Made by a program: the position numbers and the translations under genes. 8,341 nucleotides of DNA from assembly GCA_023440945.1 (NCBI GenBank), contig JAEZRL010000498.1, forward strand, positions 1 to 8,341. The letters run 5' to 3'. This DNA comes from Bacteroidota bacterium. GTDB taxonomy: Bacteria; Bacteroidota; Bacteroidia; Chitinophagales; Chitinophagaceae. Below, piece after piece: positions 1 to 7,002 of this stretch; within the stretch, counting starts at the first letter, position 1, and each line of letters starts with the position of its first letter. The notes under the pieces are model-generated. The model was not told the DNA's origin and made no database searches. It was given only the letters and a program-made list of their open reading frames with translations.

Positions 1-357
1 GACAGATGGCATCATCAAAATCCACTCGATCCAACAAGTCCGTGGATACCTGGTAAATATCCTGCCACGAGGGATAATCCCGGAACAGGTCACAGCGATT
101 ACGACCGTAACAGTACTTTTTGGATTCACAACGTAACTCAATTTAGAGCAAGAACACTGGAGTTAGGATACGCATTACCTCAAGCTCTTATAAAAAGAGC
201 AAGAATACAGCGTGCCCGGTTCTATATCAACGTGTATAATGCATTTTCTATTGATAATCTGAAACAGTATGGAATAGATCCTGAAATAGCAGATGATAAT
301 GGTTTGCAGTTTCCACAGAACAGGGTATATAATGTAGGTGTGAATCTTTCATTATAA
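1..357 (+). CDS. SusC-type TonB-dependent outer-membrane transporter, C-terminal fragment
   Basis: This is the last 118 codons of a gene that starts before the window, open in frame 1 from the first base to TAA at 355-357. SusC-family proteins are TonB-dependent beta-barrels that import oligosaccharides and pair with a SusD lid. The fragment shows typical family ending features: an R-A-R-T-L-E-L-G-Y stretch at about residues 49-57, an R-F-Y-I-N-V-Y-N-A-F segment at about 72-81, and a barrel-closing tail ending N-V-G-V-N-L-S-L. Alternating polar and hydrophobic residues at the extreme C-terminus fit a final outer-membrane beta-strand, although it ends in Leu rather than the more usual aromatic residue. 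A SusD gene follows after 88 bases, the classic order. The plug domain, TonB box and any N-terminal extension lie outside the window, so substrate and sensor type cannot be judged. Confidence 0.9.
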   Translation, partial: DRWHHQNPLDPTSPWIPGKYPATRDNPGTGHSDYDRNSTFWIHNVTQFRARTLELGYALPQALIKRARIQRARFYINVYNAFSIDNLKQYGIDPEIADDNGLQFPQNRVYNVGVNLSL

Positions 358-445
358 ATTATGAAACCGAGCACTTAAATGGTCGAAAAATAGAAATGAA
401 ATTGCGGGTTCCACCAAGTGTTTAAAAACAAAAAAAGAAAATCAG

Positions 446-2359
446 ATGAAAAAAATTATTCCAATTATAGCGGCTGCATTCCTCGTAAGCATAGCGGGAT
501 GCAAAAAAGATAGAGAATTTTTGGATATCCCTCCAACGCAGGTAATACCGGAAGACGTGGCTTTCTCCGATCCTGCACTGGTACTTTCCGTATTGGGCGA
601 TCTTTATAATCGTCAACTTGATTTTTCAGGTCTTGATAACGGCTGGAGAAGCTTTGCTGATTTCAGCGAAAGCTTTCCTTCAGAAAACGGAAGTTATTTT
701 ATCGTTCAAAGAACAGGCTGGGATTATGGCGAGTGGGCGGTTAACTGGGGCGACAGCTATTCTTATATCAGGGATTTGAATTTGTTTATTCAAAGAGACA
801 GCGCTTCTACCAAGCTTGCTCCTGCAGATAAAGCAAGATTTTTAGCAGAAGGAAGATTTCTGCGTGCAAATTTCTATTTTGAAATGGTAAAAAGAATGGG
901 TGGCGTTCCGCTTATTTTAGATCCACTGGTTTACGACCTGAAAGGCGATCCCACTTATCTTCAGCATCCAAGAGCAAAAGAATCAGAGATATATGATTTT
1001 GTGATCAGCGAGGCAGAAGCAATTAAAAATGATCTTCCGGCCAATTCTGCAGAGAAATCAAGAGCAACAAAAGCGGCGGCTTTGGCGATGGAATCAAGAG
1101 CAGCTTTGTATGCCGGTTCTATAGCTAAATATGGTGCACAAAGAACACCGCAGGTTTCTTTGCCGGGAGGTGAAGTAGGTATTCCCGCTGATAAAGCTAA
1201 TGATTATTATACCATTGCTTTAAGAGCAGCACAGGAAATTATCAATGGCGAAGCAGGAGCATATAAGCTTTACGAAGTGTTGCCTAATCTTTCTGATAAT
1301 TTTGCCGCCTTATTCCTCGATAAAACAAGTGTTAATCAGGAGTCTATCTTTATAGAAGATTTTAAAGTGAACGGCGGTAAAGTACATAGCTTTACAACCA
1401 ACGATCAGCCTTTTTCACTTTCTGATGAAGGTTACGATGCAGGTCGTTTAAATCCTTCTTTGAACCTTGTTGAATCTTTTGAAAAGCTTGATAACACGTA
1501 TGCACCTTTTGCAACCACAGATGCCTCCGGAAACCCGATTTATTATAGCGATATCCAGGATATTTTTCAGGGTCGTGATGCCCGTATGGCTGGCACCGTA
1601 TTGTTGCCAGGCGCTGTCTTCAAAAGCGGTGTAGTGGATATTTGGGCAGGATATAAACTGGCTGATGGAAGTATTATTACAAGCGATAATGCAGTTAATA
1701 CAAAACCATTACCCGGCTCAACTACCAAAGTACAGGTGGTAGGTACCGATGGACCGATAGATGGGCTGGAATTAAGAACTCAAACAGGCTTTTATATACG
1801 TAAATACCTTGATCCACAAACGGGTTCGGGCAGAAGAGGCCGTGGCAGTGATGTTGCTTTTATCCGTTATCGTTTCGGTGAAGTTTTATTGAACGCTGCA
1901 GAAGCTGCTTTTGAATTAGGCGATAAAGCCACCGCCGCCACTTATATAAACCAGGTTCGTGCAAGGGCCGGGTTAACAACACCGCTTACCACCGACGAAA
2001 TAACTTTCGACAGAATTGTTCATGAGCGTCGTGTTGAACTTGCTTTTGAAGGTCATCGTTTTTATGATCTTAAACGCTGGAGAATCGCTCACATTGTTTG
2101 GAATGGTGAACCAACAACACTCAACGATCTTAAAACAAACATCGGCAGTGCTACTCAAAAATGTACACAGCCCTGGGGATTATGGCCGTATAAATATTAT
2201 AATCCGGGAAACGCCAACAACGGCAAATGGACTTTTGAAGAAGTGCTTCCTGCGCCGGTAACAGGTTCCAATCTCTTCAGGTTAGGAAATTACTATTCAC
2301 GAATAGGAGATGATGTTATTGCAGCAAATCCAAAGATAGTAAGACAACCTAATCAATAA
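446..2359 (+). CDS. SusD/RagB-family surface glycan-binding lipoprotein
   Basis: This 637-residue protein is the SusD partner of the upstream SusC. Family members are outer-membrane lipoproteins with an alpha-helical TPR-like fold that bind glycan and cap the SusC barrel. The N-terminus is a lipoprotein signal: Lys-Lys, a hydrophobic core, then lipobox I-A-G-C with Cys19 as the acylated residue. Cys19 is followed by KKD, resembling the acidic/lysine surface-export signal described for Bacteroidota lipoproteins. Family hallmarks include AEGRFLRANFYFEMVKRMGG (about 134-153), the FGEVLLNAAEA helix (about 475) and ERRVELAFEGHRFYDLKRW (527-545). The length is somewhat above that of Bacteroides SusD, which is normal for the family. 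The start at 446 is supported by the signal peptide and the local CAG-ATG-AA context. The ligand-binding residues cannot be named from sequence. The gene looks intact. Confidence 0.95.
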   Translation: MKKIIPIIAAAFLVSIAGCKKDREFLDIPPTQVIPEDVAFSDPALVLSVLGDLYNRQLDFSGLDNGWRSFADFSESFPSENGSYFIVQRTGWDYGEWAVNWGDSYSYIRDLNLFIQRDSASTKLAPADKARFLAEGRFLRANFYFEMVKRMGGVPLILDPLVYDLKGDPTYLQHPRAKESEIYDFVISEAEAIKNDLPANSAEKSRATKAAALAMESRAALYAGSIAKYGAQRTPQVSLPGGEVGIPADKANDYYTIALRAAQEIINGEAGAYKLYEVLPNLSDNFAALFLDKTSVNQESIFIEDFKVNGGKVHSFTTNDQPFSLSDEGYDAGRLNPSLNLVESFEKLDNTYAPFATTDASGNPIYYSDIQDIFQGRDARMAGTVLLPGAVFKSGVVDIWAGYKLADGSIITSDNAVNTKPLPGSTTKVQVVGTDGPIDGLELRTQTGFYIRKYLDPQTGSGRRGRGSDVAFIRYRFGEVLLNAAEAAFELGDKATAATYINQVRARAGLTTPLTTDEITFDRIVHERRVELAFEGHRFYDLKRWRIAHIVWNGEPTTLNDLKTNIGSATQKCTQPWGLWPYKYYNPGNANNGKWTFEEVLPAPVTGSNLFRLGNYYSRIGDDVIAANPKIVRQPNQ

Positions 2360-2374
2360 AGTTAAGAGAGAAAG

Positions 2375-2437
2375 GTGAGCAGTGGGACGTGAAAAGTAAG
2401 AAGCTACAAGTTTCACGTTTGTCGTTTCACAACTCAC
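2375..2437. repeat. Imperfect palindromic intergenic element after susD-like gene
   Basis: The 107-base gap between the SusD and DUF3823 genes holds nested inverted repeats. GTGAG (2375-2379) pairs with CTCAC (2433-2437), and ACGTGAAA (2387-2394) pairs exactly with TTTCACGT (2411-2418). GTTTCAC occurs twice (2410-2416 and 2424-2430), so the left inner arm has two possible partners. The remaining gap (2438-2466) is plain AT-rich leader. No T-run follows, so this is not a standard terminator. It could be a REP-like chromosomal repeat or an mRNA processing or stabilising hairpin; copy number elsewhere in the genome would decide. Confidence 0.5.
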
Positions 2438-2466
2438 AAGATATTAAACCAATAAATTATTTTCAG

Positions 2467-3162
2467 ATGAAATTCTTATCATATTTAGTAGCAGGTTTTA
2501 TATTGACACTTAGTGTTGCATCCTGCAAAAAAGATAATTATTCACCTCCCAATTCAGAGATAACAGGTGCTCTTTTATACAATGGTGATAGCATTGGCGT
2601 TGAATACAACCAGGTCACTTTCCAGCTATATCAATATGGTTTTGGAAAAGTTGCACCGATCGAAGGCACTTTTGCACAGAATGGCACCCTGAATGCACTT
2701 TTGTTTGACGGAGATTACAAGTTCATCATTCCAAATGGACAAGGGCCTTTTATGTGGAAACAAACAGCTTCAGGTGCACCGGACTCACTTGATGTAAAAG
2801 TGAGCGGCAGCCAATCATTCAACATAGAAGTAACGCCTTATTACATGATACGAAATGCACAGGTAACAGGTAGCAGCTCGCAGGTGACAGCTAATTTTAA
2901 AGTTGAAAAAGTAGTCACTGATGCCAATGCAAAAGACATTGAAAGAGTCACACTGTATATCAACAATACTTATTTTGTATCGGGTGCAAATAATATTGCC
3001 AAAACAGATTTGGATGGCGCTGCGATCACTGATCCGAATAATATCAGTTTGAATGTTGCTGTTCCGTCTCTAAATCAGAATTATGTATTTGCACGTATTG
3101 GTTTGAAAATAGCAGGAGTGGAAGACATGATTTTTTCTCCATTAGTTAAAGTAACATTTTAG
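2467..3162 (+). CDS. DUF3823-family lipoprotein, probable surface glycan-binding accessory
   Basis: This is a 231-residue predicted lipoprotein. The frame is open further upstream from a GTG at 2389, but that would start inside the palindromic element and bury the signal peptide. The ATG at 2467 gives Met-Lys, a hydrophobic core and lipobox V-A-S-C with Cys20 acylated, followed by KKD as in the SusD protein. After a short linker come two beta-rich parts. Residues about 31-122 start with EITGALLYNGD, like a carboxypeptidase-regulatory or Ig-type sandwich. Residues about 124-231 form a second beta domain starting YYMIRNAQVTGSSSQV. This arrangement and the place directly after susC/susD fit the DUF3823 family (N- and C-terminal domains), which is found in PULs. 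The molecular function is not established; a surface carbohydrate-binding role is inferred from position and lipidation. It ends in TAG, followed at once by a terminator. Confidence 0.8.
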   Translation: MKFLSYLVAGFILTLSVASCKKDNYSPPNSEITGALLYNGDSIGVEYNQVTFQLYQYGFGKVAPIEGTFAQNGTLNALLFDGDYKFIIPNGQGPFMWKQTASGAPDSLDVKVSGSQSFNIEVTPYYMIRNAQVTGSSSQVTANFKVEKVVTDANAKDIERVTLYINNTYFVSGANNIAKTDLDGAAITDPNNISLNVAVPSLNQNYVFARIGLKIAGVEDMIFSPLVKVTF

Positions 3163-3167
3163 AACAT

Positions 3168-3198
3168 AAAAGGCCGTTATTTTGAACGGTCTTTTATT
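3168..3198 (+). terminator. Intrinsic (rho-independent) terminator after the DUF3823 gene
   Basis: Five bases after the TAG stop there is a hairpin: GGCCGTT (3172-3178), six-base loop ATTTTG, then AACGGTC (3185-3191), with one G-T wobble. The stem extends through AAAA (3168-3171) against TTTT (3192-3195), and a T-rich tail TTTTATT follows. This should end the susC-susD-DUF3823 transcript. The rest of the gap to the GH2 gene (3199-3340) is AT-rich, and I see no convincing promoter in it, though one is expected. Confidence 0.85.
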
Positions 3199-3340
3199 CA
3201 AAACATATTTTCTTCCCGGTAGTTATTTTTTATAAAATATTATTGGGGAGGAAATAAGTTTTTTTGAAACAACAGTGATTGATTGCAGGAAGATCAGGTT
3301 GAAACAAAAGCAAAAATTTTATAGAGTTAAAAATTTACAG

Positions 3341-5176
3341 ATGAAAAAATCATTTCTTTTTTTGACGTTAGTGATTGTTGTGCAGAGTTTACAGGCACAA
3401 AAAAATGATTGGAAAATTGCAGGTGATAAGATCACTTCTCCCTGGGCCGATAGTGTAAATCCTTCCAGTGTTTTACCTGAGTACCCACGCCCTCAGATGC
3501 AACGGAACGAATGGCAGAATTTGAACGGTCTTTGGGAATATGCCTTGTTGACAAAAGATGAAGCTGAGAATATGCCAACTTCTTTCCAGGGAAATATTCT
3601 TGTTCCCTTTGCTATTGAGTCAGCTTTGTCAGGTGTTGGCAAAACAGTGGGAAAAGATAGTATTTTATGGTATCGCAGAAATTTTAATGTTGCGGCGAAA
3701 AGAAATGGTAAAAGAGTTTTATTGCATTTTGGTGCGGTTGACTGGAGAAGCGATATTTATGTGAATGGTACAAAAGTTACCACGCACGAAGGCGGTTATG
3801 ATCCTTTTTCTGTTGACATAACCGATGCGCTGAAAAAAGGAGCACAACAACAACTCGCTGTTCGTGTTTGGGATCCAACAAATGATGGTCCACAACCACA
3901 TGGCAAACAGGTAAAACATCCTGAAGGAATATGGTACACACCTGTAACAGGCATTTGGCAAACCGTGTGGGTTGAAACGGTTCCGCAAACTTATATCGCT
4001 TTTACTAAACAAACACCTGATTTGGATAATCAGAATGTAACCGTAAGCGCTTCTGTTGCGAATATTCAACCTGGTGACGCTATTGCCATTTCTGCCTGGA
4101 AAGGAGATGAAAAAGTTGCTGAAAAAACCGGTTCTGATACATCTGCCGTTTTGAATATTACAAATCCTGAAAAATGGTCACCATCAAACCCGTTCTTGTA
4201 TCATCTTAAAATTGCAGTAACGCGTAAAGGCAAAGTTGTGGATGAAGTGAAGAGTTATTTCGCTATGCGTAAGATTTCTGTTGCACCGGATAATAAGGGC
4301 ATTCAGAAAATGTTACTAAATGATAAATTTTTATTCCAGTTTGGTCCGCTTGATCAGGGTTGGTGGCCGGATGGTTTATATACGGCACCGACGGACAATG
4401 CTTTGAAGTTTGATATTGTGAAGACAAAAGAAATGGGCTTTAATATGATACGTAAACATATTAAAGTGGAACCTGCACGCTGGTATTATTACTGCGACAG
4501 CATTGGAATGATGGTATGGCAGGACATGCCAAGCGGCGACCTGGGAAATCATTGGGAACCTCGTCCCGGTGTGTTGGGTCGTGCTACAGATCGTGATCGT
4601 ACAGCAGAAAGCGAAGGTTATTATCGCAAAGAATGGAATGCCATTATGGATGCTTTATACAATTTCCCTTCTATTGTTGTCTGGATTCCTTTCAACGAAG
4701 CATGGGGACAATTCAAAACAGTTGAAATAACAAATTGGACGATGCAGAAAGATCCTTCCCGTTTGGTAAACAGTGCAAGTGGCGGTAATTTTTACCCTGT
4801 TGGACATATTGTTGACCTTCATAATTACCCTGATCCGGCTATGCCTCGTCCTGATCTTTTCGGTGCAAAGAAAGCATTGGTTTTAGGCGAATTCGGCGGG
4901 CTTGGTTTACCTGTTGAAGGTCATACCTGGCAACAACAAAAGAACTGGGGTTATCAAAGTTTCAAGAGTAACGATAGTTTGTTCAAACGTTATGAAGGCT
5001 TGGTAAACAGGCTGAGTGAATTAATAAAAGATGGTTTATCTGCTGCGGTCTATACCCAAACAACAGATGTGGAGGGTGAAGTAAATGGGTTTATGACCTA
5101 CGACAGAAAAGTAATGAAGATGCCTTTGGATAAACTCAACAAAGCAAATAGTGCTTTGTATGAAGTGGTGAAATAA
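3341..5176 (+). CDS. Secreted glycoside hydrolase family 2 enzyme
   Basis: This 611-residue protein is a retaining exo-glycosidase of GH2 (beta-galactosidase, beta-glucuronidase, beta-mannosidase and arabinosidase types occur in the family). The start at 3341 begins a clear Sec signal peptide with likely cleavage after Ala19 (Q-S-L-Q-A/Q-K-N); the frame extends upstream to 3275, but that would add 22 residues ahead of the signal. Domain order is sugar-binding jelly roll (about 50-212, with NLNGLWEYAL and GAVDWRSDIYVNG), Ig-like sandwich (about 213-310) and TIM barrel (about 320-605). The proposed acid/base is Glu453 in I-P-F-N-E-A-W, and the nucleophile is Glu517 in V-L-G-E-F-G-G. The VWQDMPSGD loop is also present. 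It lacks the extra C-terminal domains of LacZ, so it is nearer in size to beta-glucuronidases. It follows a terminator, so probably has its own promoter. Substrate is unassigned. Confidence 0.92.
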   Translation: MKKSFLFLTLVIVVQSLQAQKNDWKIAGDKITSPWADSVNPSSVLPEYPRPQMQRNEWQNLNGLWEYALLTKDEAENMPTSFQGNILVPFAIESALSGVGKTVGKDSILWYRRNFNVAAKRNGKRVLLHFGAVDWRSDIYVNGTKVTTHEGGYDPFSVDITDALKKGAQQQLAVRVWDPTNDGPQPHGKQVKHPEGIWYTPVTGIWQTVWVETVPQTYIAFTKQTPDLDNQNVTVSASVANIQPGDAIAISAWKGDEKVAEKTGSDTSAVLNITNPEKWSPSNPFLYHLKIAVTRKGKVVDEVKSYFAMRKISVAPDNKGIQKMLLNDKFLFQFGPLDQGWWPDGLYTAPTDNALKFDIVKTKEMGFNMIRKHIKVEPARWYYYCDSIGMMVWQDMPSGDLGNHWEPRPGVLGRATDRDRTAESEGYYRKEWNAIMDALYNFPSIVVWIPFNEAWGQFKTVEITNWTMQKDPSRLVNSASGGNFYPVGHIVDLHNYPDPAMPRPDLFGAKKALVLGEFGGLGLPVEGHTWQQQKNWGYQSFKSNDSLFKRYEGLVNRLSELIKDGLSAAVYTQTTDVEGEVNGFMTYDRKVMKMPLDKLNKANSALYEVVK

Positions 5177-5182
5177 GTTACG

Positions 5183-5221
5183 AGTTTGTGGCTTAAAGCT
5201 TATAGTTGAAAGCCACAAACT
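5183..5221. repeat. 12-bp perfect inverted repeat after the GH2 gene, with CAGG triplet tail
   Basis: Six bases past the GH2 stop, AGTTTGTGGCTT (5183-5194) is exactly matched by AAGCCACAAACT (5210-5221) with a 15-base loop. The loop itself repeats AAGCTTATAGTTG-like words. CAGG is then repeated three times (5223-5234). There is no T-tract, so a simple intrinsic terminator is unlikely. It resembles a REP-like or miniature palindromic repeat, or a 3'-end stabilising hairpin. Its stop-adjacent position parallels the element after the SusD gene. Confidence 0.6.
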
Positions 5222-5320
5222 TCAGGCAGGCAGGTTAAGATTTATCAGGCATTGTTTCTTTCGGAAGGTGATGTCTTATTGAAAAAAACATTATGAATTT
5301 TGAGGCTTCTGGTCCGCTCA

Positions 5321-5338
5321 GTCAAGACGATGCTTGAC
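5321..5338 (+). promoter_or_regulatory. Small hairpin in the leader of the GH43 gene
   Basis: GTCAAG (5321-5326) pairs with CTTGAC (5333-5338) across a six-base spacer, 20 bases before the start at 5359. It could be a leader RNA hairpin or a dimeric operator half-site pair, or chance in a short AT-rich gap. The rest of 5235-5358 shows no open frame with coding character and no clear promoter. Confidence 0.25.
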
Positions 5339-5358
5339 GCAAAAATGTATAATAGTAC

Positions 5359-6930
5359 ATGAAAATATATTTGCTGTTTCTTTTATTGTTTCCGGCTTTT
5401 TATTTTTTAGGGAATGGAGATGGTATCTTTTTTCAAAAAGAAGACATTAATAATGCGCCTTCATTAATTTCTTTGGATGATAGTAGTAAAGTCAGGGAAA
5501 ACCCAGTAATACCCGGAGATTTTGCCGATCCTTCGGTAATCAGAGTTAGTAATATTTACTATGCTGCGGGAACATCATCCGAATGGGCGCCTCATTTTCC
5601 GATATTTCAATCTACTGATCTGTTGCATTGGAAGCAGACCGGTTACGCGTTTTCAAAAACACCTTCCTGGACGTCAGCTTCTTTTTGGGCGCCTGAACTT
5701 TTTTATCATAACGGCTTATATTATTTGTACTATGTAGCCCGGAAAAAAAGTGATGGTATCTCCTGCATTGGAGTAGCTACATCAAAAGATCCGGCAGAAG
5801 GTTTTACCGATCATGGTATTTTGTTGGAGTTTGGAAAGGAAGCCATCGATCCTTTTATAATTGAAGACAATGGTAAATTATACATTACCTGGAAGGCTTA
5901 CGGTCTGGATCAGCGACCTATTGAACTTCTTGGAAGCAGGCTTTCGGATGACGGTCTGAAAGTAGAAGGAGAACCGTTTATGCTGTTACGTGATGATGAG
6001 AAGAAGGGATTGGAAGGGCAATGCCTGGTAAAAAGGAACGGCTATTATTACTTGTTTTATTCTGTCGGTGCCTGTTGTGGAAGTCGGTGCAGTTACGAAG
6101 TGGAGATTGCTAGGTCTGCTTCCCTGAAAGGGCCATATACTAAGTTTACGAACAACCCAATACTCTTGCAAACCCAAGATTGGAAATGCATGGGGCATGG
6201 TACCATCGTAACCTCGAAAGAAGGAAACGATTATTACCTGTATCACGCCTACAATAAAACGGATGATGTATATACAGGGAGGCAAGGCATGCTGGGCAAA
6301 GTAACCTGGAATGCGCAAACAGGCTGGCCATCTATTCAACCTCAAGGAAGGATGGTGGAGATAAAAAAGAACTTCAGGGACGATTTTTTAGGCGATACAC
6401 TTTCGTATGCCTGGCAATGGGATTTTCGCAATTGCAAGCCACATTGGAAAATAGAAAAGGGGAATTTATATCTATCTGGTCAAACATCTGAAAATAATAT
6501 TACAGGTTCTGTTCTAGCAGTTCGTCCTATAACCGGAAATTATGAAATGACGACTGAAGTAGTCAGTCACAATAGCTCACTAAAGGGATTGGTACTGTAT
6601 GGTGATGCAGCACAGGCAATAGGCATTGGTGTTCAAAACAATAAGATAGAAGTGTGGGAAGTGAGGAAACAAAAAAGAACTATTTTAAAGGAGGAAGCAG
6701 TAGCTTACAGCAAATCGTTGTATTTGAAAATGAAAGTGGAAAAAGGTTATCAATGCCGGTTTTATTGGAGTGACGACGGAAAAAAATGGAAAGAGGTGAA
6801 AACAGGCGGTGACTATTACAATGGCGATTTTCTGCCCCCTTGGGATCGTAGTCCGCGTCCCAGCTTATTACAAAAGGGATCTGCCACAGCACCTGCCGTT
6901 TTTAGCTTTTTTGACATTACCTATCAGTAA
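5359..6930 (+). CDS. GH43-family glycosidase with C-terminal concanavalin-like domain
   Basis: This 523-residue protein is an inverting glycosidase of the arabinofuranosidase/xylosidase/arabinanase class. A hydrophobic N-terminus (about 1-18) is a probable signal sequence without a lipobox or clear cleavage site. The five-bladed propeller (about 48-335) carries the expected triad: Asp57 in D-F-A-D-P (base), Asp164 in A-I-D-P-F (pKa modulator) and Glu219 in G-L-E-G-Q (acid). His280 in M-G-H-G-T fits the usual metal-site histidine. A vicinal-cysteine motif, G-A-C-C-G-S-R-C, lies at 237-244. Residues about 338-522 look like the beta-xylosidase C-terminal concanavalin-like domain (GH43_C2), from DDFLGDTLSYAWQW onward. 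The start at 5359 is chosen because an ATG at 5345 runs into TGA. Arg codon use (8 of 19 AGG) differs from its neighbours (1 of 22 and 1 of 17). The gene looks intact; linkage specificity is unknown. Confidence 0.9.
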   Translation: MKIYLLFLLLFPAFYFLGNGDGIFFQKEDINNAPSLISLDDSSKVRENPVIPGDFADPSVIRVSNIYYAAGTSSEWAPHFPIFQSTDLLHWKQTGYAFSKTPSWTSASFWAPELFYHNGLYYLYYVARKKSDGISCIGVATSKDPAEGFTDHGILLEFGKEAIDPFIIEDNGKLYITWKAYGLDQRPIELLGSRLSDDGLKVEGEPFMLLRDDEKKGLEGQCLVKRNGYYYLFYSVGACCGSRCSYEVEIARSASLKGPYTKFTNNPILLQTQDWKCMGHGTIVTSKEGNDYYLYHAYNKTDDVYTGRQGMLGKVTWNAQTGWPSIQPQGRMVEIKKNFRDDFLGDTLSYAWQWDFRNCKPHWKIEKGNLYLSGQTSENNITGSVLAVRPITGNYEMTTEVVSHNSSLKGLVLYGDAAQAIGIGVQNNKIEVWEVRKQKRTILKEEAVAYSKSLYLKMKVEKGYQCRFYWSDDGKKWKEVKTGGDYYNGDFLPPWDRSPRPSLLQKGSATAPAVFSFFDITYQ

Positions 6931-7002
6931 GTTTATTCAGCTTATGGCTGGTAATTCATTGCTTATTGGTTGAGTGAAATGATGCCTGATTTAGAAAACC
7001 AG

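Noticed and set aside
2389..2466. GTG start at 2389 for the DUF3823 gene
   Set aside because: It lies in the palindromic element and would put 26 residues ahead of a complete lipoprotein signal; the ATG at 2467 is far better.
3255..3262. TAAGTTTT as a Bacteroidota -7 promoter element (TAnnTTTG) for the GH2 gene
   Set aside because: It matches all but the last base, but no TTTG -33 element sits at the right distance upstream, and T-rich DNA gives such matches by chance.
3275..3340. Upstream start at 3275 for the GH2 gene
   Set aside because: It adds 22 basic residues before a well-formed signal peptide that starts at 3341.
3719..4069. 116-codon minus-strand frame inside the GH2 gene, and similar minus-strand frames elsewhere
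   Set aside because: They are antisense shadows of strongly supported genes, without signal, motif or independent start context.
5297..5304. GAATTTTG-like -7 element before the GH43 gene
   Set aside because: One mismatch to the consensus and no credible -33 partner.
6237..6244. Vicinal cysteine motif of the GH43 enzyme as a possible novel metal or redox site
   Set aside because: Paired cysteines at this blade position occur in other GH43-type enzymes as I recall them, so novelty is not supported.
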